Shown: positions 27,146 to 35,619, counted from the stretch's first letter. The stretch: DNA of 64,000 nucleotides from Pirellula sp. SH-Sr6A (GCF_001610875.1 NZ_CP011272.1:4135988-4199987), one strand, 5' to 3'. Made by a program: numbers and translations. Notes: a model not told the origin generated them from the letters alone.

Positions 27146-27455
27146 CGCTTTTCGGCGCCTCTATGCTAAGCACCTTGGATGCTGCCGCAGCCGCTTGTGC
27201 TTTCAGTTTCGTAACCTTCTCGGGCCCAAAGGCCTTCAAGTACTCCTCTGCCCAAGCGACCGAAGCCCTACCTTTGGTCCAGCAAAGCGTAAATCCACAT
27301 CGAACAATCGATGATCGCTTGGAGCGTTTTAGCTCTGCCTCAAAATCTAGCTCGAGCTGCTCGCAGCGACTCTGTAGAGACTTCGCTTCACGCGTGTGTT
27401 CAAGTCGCTTCGTATTGCAGCGATGCCATTCCTTGAGTTTCTCTTCGAGAGTCAT
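27138..27455 (-). CDS. Small helical phage protein
   Basis: 105 aa, overlapping both neighbours (4 and 8 bases). Largely helical with a coiled-coil-like first half (EEKLKEWHRCNTKRLEHTRE) and an Ala-rich end. Not recognised; may help HNH/terminase. Confidence 0.65.
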   Translation of the reverse strand: MTLEEKLKEWHRCNTKRLEHTREAKSLQSRCEQLELDFEAELKRSKRSSIVRCGFTLCWTKGRASVAWAEEYLKAFGPEKVTKLKAQAAAAASKVLSIEAPKSVG

Positions 27456-27952
27456 GCTGTCCTATCGTCTTTCACACGTATGAAAGGGCTGAGCAAGTAT
27501 TCACACCATCGCCAAAACTCAATCGCATCAAGGAATGGATTCAACCAATCCGACATGACACAATATCGGACTTCGAACGGGCTCCGATGATGTTCACCAT
27601 GATGGCGAGGACTCTGAAGCAAACCGACCTCTTGAAGCATGCGAATGAATGAGCTGCATATTTGGTGAGCCCAAGCATGAATCTCGTTTGCTTGTGAAAC
27701 GAATACGAACACCCACGAGGGGTAAAGTGCGAATGCGATTGCGGCCGGAAGGATGGTTGTCCAATTCCGTGTCCAATAGCCATTCTGAAGAAATGCAGCT
27801 GGTTGTGCGTGATGCAGGGTGTTGGGCTTGGCAATGTACTTGCCAATGATCGGCCACGATTCTTCGAAGTATCGATCCTCGATCCAATGCCAGACACCCG
27901 AGAGAAAATCAGCGAGCAACCAAGCTACCAAAAGCTCGGTTACGAAAACCAT
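27452..27952 (-). CDS. CarF/TMEM189 (Kua)-like lipid desaturase
   Basis: 166 aa from the ATG MVFVTELLVAW at 27952. Membrane protein with His boxes in order: SGVWHWIEDRYF (about 18-29), PNTLHHAQP (43-51), EIHAWAHQ (90-97) and SPRHHGEHHRSPFEVRYC (114-131), then SDWLNPFLDAIEFWRW. This is the signature of the CarF/TMEM189 family, whose known members are plasmanylethanolamine desaturases that make the vinyl-ether bond of plasmalogens. All main His groups are present although it is shorter than cellular members. It overlaps the protease stop by 13 bases and so belongs to the phage operon. Substrate and activity are inference. Confidence 0.8.
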   Translation of the reverse strand: MVFVTELLVAWLLADFLSGVWHWIEDRYFEESWPIIGKYIAKPNTLHHAQPAAFLQNGYWTRNWTTILPAAIAFALYPSWVFVFVSQANEIHAWAHQICSSFIRMLQEVGLLQSPRHHGEHHRSPFEVRYCVMSDWLNPFLDAIEFWRWCEYLLSPFIRVKDDRTA

Positions 27953-29070
27953 TTGCTGATTCTCTCCTTGAAGACGAAGCCTAGTATCGCACCGTTGAAG
28001 AGTCCGAACCCGAATGCCAGGGCGAATAGAAACATGCTTCCCATCCATTGAACCACAGGGCGATCCGGGTTGCGATTCAGGATTCCAGTGTCCGGTTCGG
28101 CAGGAGGATTTTCCTTTGGGGGCTTCCTCCCGAGTTTGCCACCCGTTACGTTCTCGAGGAGATCCTCGTCGCCTGGCTCAATGTCCTGCGTCGGCCAGGC
28201 GGTTCGAACGAAACGCGTTTCCGCGGAATCGCTCACCTCTTTCGCATAGGGTGGCAGAGACTCGAGAGCTTTTGGCAATCGACCTTGGAGAGCATTCAAG
28301 ACGAAAGGCATGGATTGACCTAAGCCTTCCCCGCCACCACCCCACGTGAGGAGACCAACGACCTCCGGGCCATTTGCCGTGTAATCGATCACGCTCGATC
28401 CGGATCGGCCGCCAATGGCTTCGGGGTGCCAAGTGAGAATCTGTCCCTCCGATCGATTCAGTCGGAGTACTTGCAGCGATGGCCATTCACACCGCGGGCA
28501 TCCGTAAGTTGTGATCAGAGTGCTTGTGTCCGGCTGCCGATTCGCCATGGGTACGGGTTTAACGTCACCAGCGAATCCATCGGCCGCTCGGAGTACTGCA
28601 AAGTCCAACGACATTCCGCGGCCGTATCCGCTGGCAATGATCGATGCGGTGCTCTTCTCGCTCCTTCCGTTGGTTTCCCAACGTTCAACATTGACAGTCC
28701 GTCCCTTCGTGGTGCCAGCAACGTGGGCGTTAGTTAGGATCAAAGCCCGCCCGGACTTGTCCCGTCCCACTACGGTTCCACTCCCGCAAACACCGCTGAC
28801 TGTCACGCGGACCGTTGCCCTGATCACTTGCTCGAAGGGATCGCCTCCCCCAGCGCTCGCTACCTCGGAGCGAATCTGATTCGAACTGGACAAGTCTTTG
28901 GAATCTTCCGTATTGAGCGTGGCGATCGTGACCGCAGCTCCGCTGCTGACGGTGGCGGGCGGAGCCGCAACAAGTGGGCATTTTCCCGTCGGGCAATCCA
29001 CCACTCGTCGTTGGCCAAAGGCCGTTGATGCCATCAGAACGATTGCACCGATTACTGCAGCGCGCAGCAT
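27940..29070 (-). CDS. Membrane-anchored trypsin-like serine protease
   Basis: 376 aa. Signal peptide at 1-19 (MLRAAVIGAIVLMASTAFG); a Cys pair (VDCPTGKCPL); trypsin-like triad His116 (LTNAHVAG), Asp156 (MSLDFAVLRA) and Ser223 (GGRSGSSV); a Pro-rich spacer; one C-terminal transmembrane segment (about 345-368) with a short basic tail. The enzyme domain would face the outside of the membrane. It precedes the CarF-like gene, where lysis genes are often found, and no lysin was recognised in the prophage. A role in lysis, superinfection exclusion or host-surface cleavage is possible. Confidence 0.85.
   Translation of the reverse strand: MLRAAVIGAIVLMASTAFGQRRVVDCPTGKCPLVAAPPATVSSGAAVTIATLNTEDSKDLSSSNQIRSEVASAGGGDPFEQVIRATVRVTVSGVCGSGTVVGRDKSGRALILTNAHVAGTTKGRTVNVERWETNGRSEKSTASIIASGYGRGMSLDFAVLRAADGFAGDVKPVPMANRQPDTSTLITTYGCPRCEWPSLQVLRLNRSEGQILTWHPEAIGGRSGSSVIDYTANGPEVVGLLTWGGGGEGLGQSMPFVLNALQGRLPKALESLPPYAKEVSDSAETRFVRTAWPTQDIEPGDEDLLENVTGGKLGRKPPKENPPAEPDTGILNRNPDRPVVQWMGSMFLFALAFGFGLFNGAILGFVFKERISKWFS
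28217..28230. promoter_or_regulatory. parS-like site 4 (one-base variant)
   Basis: GTTTCCGCGGAATC; the same as the perfect palindrome except the last A of the right arm is T. It lies in the protease gene and is identical to the site at 38525. Confidence 0.5.
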
Positions 29071-29074
29071 CTTC

Positions 29075-29326
29075 TCACCTCTTTCGTTTCGTAAGAACCC
29101 TTGAGATTCTCCAGACCGTGGCGCGGTGTATACCGAATTGTCTTGCGATGTCGACCGATCGTCCGCCAGCCCTGTAGGCTGCGACGACTCGAATCCGATC
29201 GAGCTGGCTGAGCTGTTTACGTTGTAGCCCAGCCTTGAACCTTTGCCACTGACGAGATCTCACGTTTAAGAATCCGGCGAGGAGTATACAAAGGGCGAGG
29301 GGAGTGGTTGCAATGTACCTAAACAC
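29075..29326 (-). CDS. Small helix-turn-helix protein
   Basis: Up to 83 aa from GTG 29326; a GTG at 29263 giving 62 aa is as likely, since the first 21 residues look like untranslated sequence. RIRVVAAYRAGGRSVDIARQFGIHRATVWRISRVL is a resolvase/Hin-type HTH with no catalytic domain. It ends 4 bases before the protease and heads the late operon, so it may be a late-gene regulator. Confidence 0.6.
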   Translation of the reverse strand: MFRYIATTPLALCILLAGFLNVRSRQWQRFKAGLQRKQLSQLDRIRVVAAYRAGGRSVDIARQFGIHRATVWRISRVLTKRKR

Positions 29327-29527
29327 CCCCCCCTAAAACACTCTCAAAAATGTGCGCGCCTGCTACGCGGTCAACGCTAATTCGCGGACGCTAAGATTTT
29401 GCCCCCCTACCGTCGCCGAGTTCGGCCGTCATCCTCATTCCGCATGTGAGGGCAATCGCAGTAGATTCTTTGTTGGGATTCCTCATGTGAGATTGAACTC
29501 ACCTTGATGGGTGGACGATACAGCCCC

Positions 29528-29559
29528 AACGTCAACGCTCTTTGTCTGTCGTTGACGTT
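29528..29559. promoter_or_regulatory. 10-bp inverted repeat before the methyltransferase
   Basis: AACGTCAACG and CGTTGACGTT are exact complements with a 12-base spacer, 43 bases before the methyltransferase ATG, in the divergent region between the late operon and the plus-strand genes. It could be an operator for either direction. Confidence 0.45.
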
Positions 29560-29601
29560 CATCATGAGTCTGCATCAAGTTCGATCCAAGCGAGGTTAAT
29601 C

Positions 29602-30330
29602 ATGGCATCGTCTGCCGCTGCTTTGTTGTCTAAGTCCACCGAGAGTTGGAAGCCTGCCAAGCGTCCTGAACTTCCCATCAAGCCCTATTACTCGTCAGGT
29701 GGTATCACGCTCTACCATGCTGATTGTCGTCACGTCCTTCCCTACCTCGACAACTTCGATCTACTCCTCACCGATCCACCCTATGGCATTCGAGCTGACA
29801 ACTGCGGTGGCAGGAAGCAAGCGAAGAAGGGGAAGGGGACATGGAGAGACTATGGAGACACGGACTGGGACCGCGAACGGCCGCCAGCATCTTGCTTCAA
29901 TCTCATGATGGAACGGTGCAAGCATCAGATCATTTGGGGAGGCAATTACTTTAGCGACATGCTCACACCTTCAATGCGTTGGTTGGTATGGGACAAAGGT
30001 CAGAGGAACTTCTCCCTCGCGGACTGTGAGTTTGCATGGACAAACTTTTGGAAGGCGTCACGGATCTTCACCTACCATCGAGCGAAAGCCAATAGAGATC
30101 ATCGCGTTCATCCAACTCAGAAACCTTTAGCGTTGATCGAATGGTGTATTGGATTCGCTGATGGTGTTCGAACCGTATTGGACCCATTCGCGGGAGGGGG
30201 AACAACACTTGTTGCCTGCAAGAAGTTGGGGATTGCAGCCACCGGTATCGAACTCAATCAAGTCTACTGCGACAGCATTGTCGAGAGGCTTGATGAGACA
30301 CATCGCGATCCCACTGTCGGGATTAAATGA
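29602..30330 (+). CDS. DNA methyltransferase, beta class (DPPY)
   Basis: 242 aa from the ATG MASSAAALLS at 29602 (AGG upstream); the upstream frame to 29542 has no site. Motif IV TDPPYG at about 57-62 comes first, motif I LDPFAGGGTTLVAC at about 193-206 last, the order of beta-class amino-methyltransferases; DPPY favours N6-adenine. VHPTQKP is present (motif X-like). No restriction enzyme is next to it, so it is an orphan enzyme that may protect phage DNA or act in regulation. It is on the strand opposite to the structural operon. Confidence 0.88.
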   Translation: MASSAAALLSKSTESWKPAKRPELPIKPYYSSGGITLYHADCRHVLPYLDNFDLLLTDPPYGIRADNCGGRKQAKKGKGTWRDYGDTDWDRERPPASCFNLMMERCKHQIIWGGNYFSDMLTPSMRWLVWDKGQRNFSLADCEFAWTNFWKASRIFTYHRAKANRDHRVHPTQKPLALIEWCIGFADGVRTVLDPFAGGGTTLVACKKLGIAATGIELNQVYCDSIVERLDETHRDPTVGIK

Positions 30331-30445
30331 GGGATAGCAAATTGCGTCTCAAGGCGATCCTGGTTCATAGCATCATACGTGATTGTCCTCTATACTCGTG
30401 CGAAGTCCTTGGAATCACTTACTTCCTAACAACATTGGCGTAGAC

Positions 30446-31075
30446 ATGGCAGTTCACATCGGGCATTTACTTGCAGAGATCCTGAGACTCCGCAGATGGG
30501 CATCAGGCAATCCTCAACTTCTAGCAAGGGCCTTTGCGCTGGAGAGTGGATTCGAGTCGGCATTCTCCTCGGAAGAATACGAGTTTTCTGTTTCGATTGA
30601 TCAACAGGAGGCTGTCGAAGATTTTCTGGATGCAATCGACAAGGATCCGAACGAGCCAAACTCGATGTATGTGAAGGATGAGCTAAGGCGCCTTGGATTG
30701 GATGAGTCGGTAGCCTGGGCGGTACTCGAATTGTGTTTGTTAGAAGGGCGATTTGTAACAGCCATTCGTAAGCTCACGGAACCTGGCATGCCATTCCATG
30801 GGCTAAAAGGAGGTATCGAAAATGGTTCAGATTGGCTCGGAGCTCTTCACTACTTAGAGCTATTCGACGGAACTCCAGAAACTCACAAGAAATTACACGC
30901 TTGCTTCTCTCCAGCTGTACCTCGTGTTGGCGAAAGAATCGTTCCGCGAAATGGTTCGGCAATGCGTGTCGTTGACGTCGAGTATCAGGTCGTGAAGGAA
31001 GGGTCTGGTAACATTAAGGGCATGACAATTCTTATGCCCTGTGTGTATCTTGAGCCGGAGTCAGATGAAAGTTGA
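30446..31075 (+). CDS. Unknown accessory phage protein
   Basis: 209 aa from the ATG MAVHIGHLLAEIL at 30446; an upstream ATG at 30383 adds 21 poorly supported residues. Mixed alpha/beta, with acidic FLDAIDKDPNEPNS and a C-terminal beta part RIVPRNGSAMRVVDVEYQVV. It follows the methyltransferase on the plus strand with a 115-base gap, and is convergent with the AlbA_2 gene. This pair is accessory cargo by position. Not recognised. Confidence 0.6.
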   Translation: MAVHIGHLLAEILRLRRWASGNPQLLARAFALESGFESAFSSEEYEFSVSIDQQEAVEDFLDAIDKDPNEPNSMYVKDELRRLGLDESVAWAVLELCLLEGRFVTAIRKLTEPGMPFHGLKGGIENGSDWLGALHYLELFDGTPETHKKLHACFSPAVPRVGERIVPRNGSAMRVVDVEYQVVKEGSGNIKGMTILMPCVYLEPESDES

Positions 31076-31137
31076 AACCGATAGGACTACGACCACATTC
31101 CCGAAGCCTCAAGACTCCGATGGCTCAATCGGTACAG

Positions 31138-32343
31138 CTAGTAAAACTTCCAAAGCGATTCTCCAGCACCATCGAAATTTTTAGACTGAGAAAAACCAAA
31201 GCATTGCCAAAACGCGTCGAAGAGAGGCTTTACCGCTGATTCGCAACGATCCGCAATGTCCACTTCAAGCTCTGGAATGAACAAGTGCCTTCTGTCTGTA
31301 GTGAAGTTAAGGCCTAAGCTAATGCTACGTGTATCGCCAAGACGATACCCGTCTACATTCAAGATTGATAAAAAGCAGAAGCACCTACCTTCTATGTCAA
31401 GAGTCTTAAACATGTTGAAGGAGCTCTTCATCCAAGTTAGTAGATTCTTTTCGATTTCGTTTTCCGGAACAATTCGCTGTGGGATGCTGTCGCTGTCCGC
31501 GATTGTAAATGCATCAACGAACTCGACAGCTCCAAAACGAAAGAGCTGTACCTGCCCATAAAGCCTGGAGTCCGTCCCACCGACTTCGTATCGTGCTAAA
31601 CCGTCGAGATTCATGCGGCAGAAGTGTTGCATTCCCGTAGCGGTCGGCAGAAGTTGTAGATTGGTCGAGAACTTGGTAAAGTCGACCTCCTGCTTCATTC
31701 TGAATGAACTAACGGGAACTATGTGAAAGACGACGATTGGTGACTTCTCGCTGATCGGCAGTAATGTTTCTCCGGACAGGACTTTAGATATCCTTTCGTT
31801 CCTGAAAGACCGAATACGGTTTGGAAGTTCCTCCGAGCCAATAACTAGGTTTTTTACCTCTTGGAAATCTAGTGGCATCTTGCCGCAACTCGTACGAATG
31901 AAGAATCTGCTGCTCGCTTTGTAGGATACATAGTGGGGTTTAAACCAGCTTTCACCTACACGGGCAAGAATGACAGAACTCGTTGAATTTATCGCAACCG
32001 CCCGAAAATGCAGATCGGGCAGACGAGGTTCGATCCCGTCTCGCGCGATGCTCTCAAGTTGTTGGATAATGCTATCGGCCTCTGAAACGTTCACGCCAAC
32101 AGTTTCTTTCGGGAGTCCAGTTGGTTTACCTTCTTTTGATCTTTCTTCTGACACACCGTAAATCAGATATCCCCCGATGGAGTTCGCTAATGAAGACAGG
32201 TCTTTTAGAAACTCCAACTTCTCGTCAATTGACTTGAAATTGATGCACTCCTTGTAGTCTAGAATCCGTGACTCTGGAACTCTTTCGTCGACGAGTCGTT
32301 GAATATCAGAACCGGTGATTTCATTGAAACTCTTGTCGATCAC
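31138..32343 (-). CDS. Schlafen-type AlbA_2 domain protein
   Basis: 401 aa from the GTG at 32343 (GGAG 8 bases upstream), which gives the usual family start IDKSFNEITGSDIQRLVDE. The AlbA_2 domain covers about residues 10-150: VPESRILDYKE, FLKDLSSLANSIGGYLIYGV and RIRSFRNERI. The C-terminal 200 residues are not recognised and look beta-rich. AlbA_2 proteins bind nucleic acid and ATP; several act in phage-phage conflict, others in regulation. Its place in the accessory patch beside an orphan methyltransferase fits a defence or exclusion gene, but this is inference. Confidence 0.75.
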   Translation of the reverse strand: MIDKSFNEITGSDIQRLVDERVPESRILDYKECINFKSIDEKLEFLKDLSSLANSIGGYLIYGVSEERSKEGKPTGLPKETVGVNVSEADSIIQQLESIARDGIEPRLPDLHFRAVAINSTSSVILARVGESWFKPHYVSYKASSRFFIRTSCGKMPLDFQEVKNLVIGSEELPNRIRSFRNERISKVLSGETLLPISEKSPIVVFHIVPVSSFRMKQEVDFTKFSTNLQLLPTATGMQHFCRMNLDGLARYEVGGTDSRLYGQVQLFRFGAVEFVDAFTIADSDSIPQRIVPENEIEKNLLTWMKSSFNMFKTLDIEGRCFCFLSILNVDGYRLGDTRSISLGLNFTTDRRHLFIPELEVDIADRCESAVKPLFDAFWQCFGFSQSKNFDGAGESLWKFY

Positions 32344-32468
32344 GATTATTCTCCGGGCAAGGCATGTATCGGGCAATTCAAAACTGAAAACGCATACTTG
32401 CGTGTCAGAACCAGAAGCCTCGGATTCTAACAGATTTGCGATTAGTCGGAGATCGATTTGAGCGACGA

Positions 32469-32660
32469 TTAAAGATAGGTCAGCTCCCAAGTCGGATGGT
32501 AGCTTCCTGCCCACTTGTCATCATCCAAGAGAATGCGTAGATACCCGTTCCGAGCGGACTTGATGGTCCCATATCTTGGTCCACCAAATCCGCCGGTGTA
32601 GAGCACCCTTCCGCCTCTCTTGGCGAGGACTCGATATCGCAATCGAATCTGCTTCAACAT
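32469..32660 (-). CDS. Small protein coupled to ParB-like gene
   Basis: 63 aa, overlapping the ParB-like stop by 7 bases. Basic, beta-rich, with GGRVLYTGGFGGPRYGTIKS and GYLRILLDDD, resembling a small SH3-like barrel. Coupling suggests a role with the ParB-like protein. Not recognised. Confidence 0.6.
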   Translation of the reverse strand: MLKQIRLRYRVLAKRGGRVLYTGGFGGPRYGTIKSARNGYLRILLDDDKWAGSYHPTWELTYL

Positions 32661-34342
32661 GAAATTGCCTTTGGAATCGGTAGAGACTTCTTGGATTGAT
32701 GCGAGCTCAACACGAATTCCACCAGCTCCGATTTCTTAGACACCGAAGGCTGAAGTTTTAGCTCTTTGCAAAGCTTCAGCAGCTGCTCAGTGGTATGTCG
32801 GCCGAGCCATACTCCGAGGAGTCGCTTTTGTGGGCCATCCTCATGCTCAGCGTCTCGCCAGAAGTCCAACATGCCCACCGAGCATCTTTTGGCGAGTGCC
32901 TTCACAAGGTGATCCTGAATGTGCGGAAGCTTGTCGAGATCAGGGAGATTCCCTTTCGCTGCCAGTCCCTCATGCGATCGCTCTTTCGAACTCACCGGCC
33001 AAAGCATGAGCCTCCACATCGAAACCATGGCTGTCGTGTTGGCGGTAATGGGCATCTTTGTGGGTGGTCCCCAGGGGCCGCTTATGGGCTTTGTTTCAAT
33101 GTCACATTCGGCAAACGCCCAATCAGCGAGGTGATCGAATCGGTTTGAGTAAAGGTACGCCCGGAGCACGAACGGAAACGTTGTCATCATGTCCGCCCCT
33201 AGGGCGCTTTGAGTGAGTTGCAGCCGAAGTGCCATGCACACCCATTTTGCCGAGTAGTCCTTCAGTCGCTTGTTCGCTTCGATCCTCTTCAAGCTCTCTT
33301 CTGTAGCCTTGTCCTCCGGTGAAAGGGGCTTCTCTGGTTCGGTCGCGGATGCCTTACGATTGGGGAGTCGGTTTCCCTTCTCGAAGATTTTCTTCACAAA
33401 AGGCGTTTGTAGTTTGTCCCAAAGGTCGCAATTGAATGTGACGATCATCTTCTCGCCGTTGTCGCTGAACGTCGCTGGAGCCAGCATCACCATTTGCTCT
33501 TCAGTTGGAGTGAAGAGCATCTTGTGACGCCCCCAGTACCCGTGGACGAGATTTCCCGTTGATATCTCGCGTTCATCCATCGGCCGCGTGTGTTGATCGA
33601 ACAGTCGCGTGAGCCAATAGGGCCAACCATCTTCCGCGATGAGATCAGCCCTTGAATCGTCGTCCCGCAATTCTGATTCAATTTCACGCATGAAGTCGTC
33701 ATAGTCGACGAATGGAATCAACTTTCGAGCAGCTCGTTCGCTTAGCTTTCCGTTCTTGACCATGTCACGGATCGACTTCGGAAGCCGAAGCATTCGGAGT
33801 GCATTCTTGGTTCCACTCTCGCTTTGAAAACCTACGGCTTTGCCTGCGGCGAGTCTATCGAGCCCGGAGCCGCCCTTTTCGATAGGTTGCATGAGCAGGA
33901 CGATAAGCTCTGCCCTTTCGATTGGATCCAGGTCACGACGGTTGCTGTTTGCGGCTGCCATGCGCACCAAGGCGTCTGGCGTTTCCTCGGAAACGATCGT
34001 CGCTCTGATTGATGATTTGCCAAGCTTGCCTAGCGCTCGAAATCGTCGCTCGCCACTCAGCAGTTCGTATGGATACTGCGGATCATTCGTAGCTCGCACT
34101 GTCGCTGGTTCCAGCTGTCCGAGTTCGCGTATCGACTCGGCGAGCTCGTCGATCGAGTTATCATTCCACAGCTTGCGGTTGTTCGCATGCGGCCGAATCT
34201 TCGACAACGGTATGTCTTGGATTTCATTCGCTTGGGTGAGCTCGTGCAGCTGTTCGGATCCGGAAACTTCCTCCCACCGGGGTTGGATGCTTTTGTTTGT
34301 GGTCGGCTTGGTTGTCTTGCGTTTTGCTGTCGTGGATGCCAT
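32654..34342 (-). CDS. ParB-like DNA-binding protein
   Basis: 562 aa. ParB/Srx N-terminal domain (about 43-125): IPLSKIRPHANNRKLW, SIRELGQLEPATVRA, and box GERRFRA (97-103), the CTP-binding C-motif. SNRRDLDPIERAE (133-145) corresponds to the ENxxR box. A KorB/ParB HTH follows (160-205): KAVGFQSESGTKNALRMLRLPKSIRDMV, KLSERAARKLI. The C-terminal 330 residues are extra. ParB proteins load at parS and slide as CTP-dependent clamps. No ParA gene is visible in the window. Five palindromes resembling parS lie at 12468, 14774, 23384, 28217 and 38525 and are its likely targets. It could act in segregation, expression control or nucleoid occlusion-like silencing. Confidence 0.85.
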   Translation of the reverse strand: MASTTAKRKTTKPTTNKSIQPRWEEVSGSEQLHELTQANEIQDIPLSKIRPHANNRKLWNDNSIDELAESIRELGQLEPATVRATNDPQYPYELLSGERRFRALGKLGKSSIRATIVSEETPDALVRMAAANSNRRDLDPIERAELIVLLMQPIEKGGSGLDRLAAGKAVGFQSESGTKNALRMLRLPKSIRDMVKNGKLSERAARKLIPFVDYDDFMREIESELRDDDSRADLIAEDGWPYWLTRLFDQHTRPMDEREISTGNLVHGYWGRHKMLFTPTEEQMVMLAPATFSDNGEKMIVTFNCDLWDKLQTPFVKKIFEKGNRLPNRKASATEPEKPLSPEDKATEESLKRIEANKRLKDYSAKWVCMALRLQLTQSALGADMMTTFPFVLRAYLYSNRFDHLADWAFAECDIETKPISGPWGPPTKMPITANTTAMVSMWRLMLWPVSSKERSHEGLAAKGNLPDLDKLPHIQDHLVKALAKRCSVGMLDFWRDAEHEDGPQKRLLGVWLGRHTTEQLLKLCKELKLQPSVSKKSELVEFVLSSHQSKKSLPIPKAISC

Positions 34343-34430
34343 AGTTCAATTGTCCTTTCGGGGATGCCAGGGGGTCGTGAGGTGAAGTCTCACGGCCCTT
34401 TTTTGATGAGACGAAACGTGGAGTTCTTAG

Positions 34431-35507
34431 CTAGGTAGGCGCGTCGCGGGTTCGCCGGCCAAAGCTCGCGATTAGTTGGCGTTCTTCGTCGCTGAAGCCG
34501 GTGGCTCGTTGTGGTGGTTCTACGAAGACTGGACTCGCCGGCGGCTTCGAGAGCGTTCGTCGCTCCAGTGCGGGGCTGGGCGGCCGCTTGGGGCACCTAG
34601 ACCGTAGGTCGAGGTATCCGAGCCCTACGTCATCGCAGATCCCACGAGCGCTGTTCCGCAGGTAGTTCGCTGGGGAAGTCAGTCGCTCCTTGGAGCGGAT
34701 CGAATCACGTTGTTCGGCGAGGTGATCGCAACCGGTCAGTTGTTGCGCGACGAGGCAGACGAATGCGAGTTCCCATGCCACGTCGGCAACCAAGGTCTGC
34801 TGGTGGCGGGGTACGCATTTCACGATCTGGTGAAATGCTTCCTCGATTTCTTGTCTTCCGATGTTTCGATCAACGGCCGTCGTCGCCGCTTCTTCAAAGC
34901 GACTGCGGCAGCGATTAAGCGTATTAGCGTTATATAAAGAGGGATTTTCAAATGTCGCTCCGATGTCGTCGCGATGTCGCTCCGATGTCGCCTCTCGTGT
35001 CGCGTCGATGCCGGCTTCGTGTCGCGTCGATGTCGCCCCTGATGTCGCGGTCGATGTCGCGTCAAATGTCGCCCCCACAGCCACCTTTGAAGATTCCTTG
35101 GAATGGTTCCGGGCATCCGATGCCCATATGACTTCGGAGGTCTGTTCAGCCATCTCAACGATGTTCGTCCACACCGCTTGAATGGCGACGATGTTTTGAT
35201 TGCCAGCCACATGGCCAACTCGAACCAACCCGGAGTCTTGGAGGCGTCGCAGGATTCTCTGCAGCGTTCTTTGGCTGCAATCCAGTTCCTTCAGTAGTTG
35301 CATCCGAGTCCGAGTGAATGGTCGAAGACCACAAAGCCTCACTACCGTCCTCAGCAGCTTCCCTGCCGCGTCCTCGCGTCCAATGCCTAGGAAGTCCAGT
35401 GCGACCTCCGTCGTAGAGATCATGCTGCTTCTCGCGATTTCCTGAACCTCGTTGTCGCGAGCGCATCCATTTGCGTATTCGAAGAGCGGGAGATTCTGCT
35501 CTTTCAT
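34431..35507 (-). CDS. Putative replication initiator/HTH protein with internal iterons
   Basis: 358 aa from the ATG MKEQNLPLFEYANG at 35507 with GGAGG 8 bases upstream; an upstream frame to 35576 lacks a site. A winged-HTH-like domain lies at about 60-115 (KELDCSQRTLQRILRRLQDSGLVRV). A low-complexity Thr/Ala segment (ATFDATSTATSGATSTRHEA) is encoded by the iteron-like repeats at 34951-35072. The C-terminal half is helical and ends SDEERQLIASFGRRTRDAPT. Iterons inside an initiator gene are the layout of many lambdoid O-type origins. The replication role is inference. Confidence 0.65.
   Translation of the reverse strand: MKEQNLPLFEYANGCARDNEVQEIARSSMISTTEVALDFLGIGREDAAGKLLRTVVRLCGLRPFTRTRMQLLKELDCSQRTLQRILRRLQDSGLVRVGHVAGNQNIVAIQAVWTNIVEMAEQTSEVIWASDARNHSKESSKVAVGATFDATSTATSGATSTRHEAGIDATREATSERHRDDIGATFENPSLYNANTLNRCRSRFEEAATTAVDRNIGRQEIEEAFHQIVKCVPRHQQTLVADVAWELAFVCLVAQQLTGCDHLAEQRDSIRSKERLTSPANYLRNSARGICDDVGLGYLDLRSRCPKRPPSPALERRTLSKPPASPVFVEPPQRATGFSDEERQLIASFGRRTRDAPT
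34951..35072. repeat. Iteron-like repeats: candidate replication origin
   Basis: Nine copies of TGTCGC and one TGTCGT within 122 bases, mostly as GATGTCGC or GTGTCGCG, at uneven short steps. They lie in the middle of the putative initiator gene, next to an AT-rich stretch on the left (GCGTTATATAAAGAGGG, 34928 on). Repeats plus AT-rich flank are what an O-type origin looks like. Confidence 0.55.
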
Positions 35508-35590
35508 CGTTTTTGCCTCCGGCATCGTGTCGGAATGGTGTGTTGTAACTCGCGTTGTAAAGTCGCACTTTTTCAACGCTTAATCCGTGG

Positions 35591-35619
35591 AAACCATAGT
35601 CTGAATAGGACTATGGTTT
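35591..35619. promoter_or_regulatory. 11-bp inverted repeat before the initiator operon
   Basis: AAACCATAGTC and GACTATGGTTT are exact complements with a 7-base loop (TGAATAG). It lies 84 bases upstream of the initiator start. It could be an operator or a terminator for the transcripts coming from the right (T3-4 follow on the plus side). No gene was seen in 35620-35851. Confidence 0.5.

Noticed and set aside
31138-32514. Longer start of the AlbA_2 gene at 32514
   Set aside because: The extra 57 residues overlap the small gene at 32469 and look unnatural; GTG at 32343 has a ribosome site and gives the family start.
34951-35072. Short repeats considered as a CRISPR array
   Set aside because: Units are 6-8 bases with no spacers of even length; better explained as iterons.
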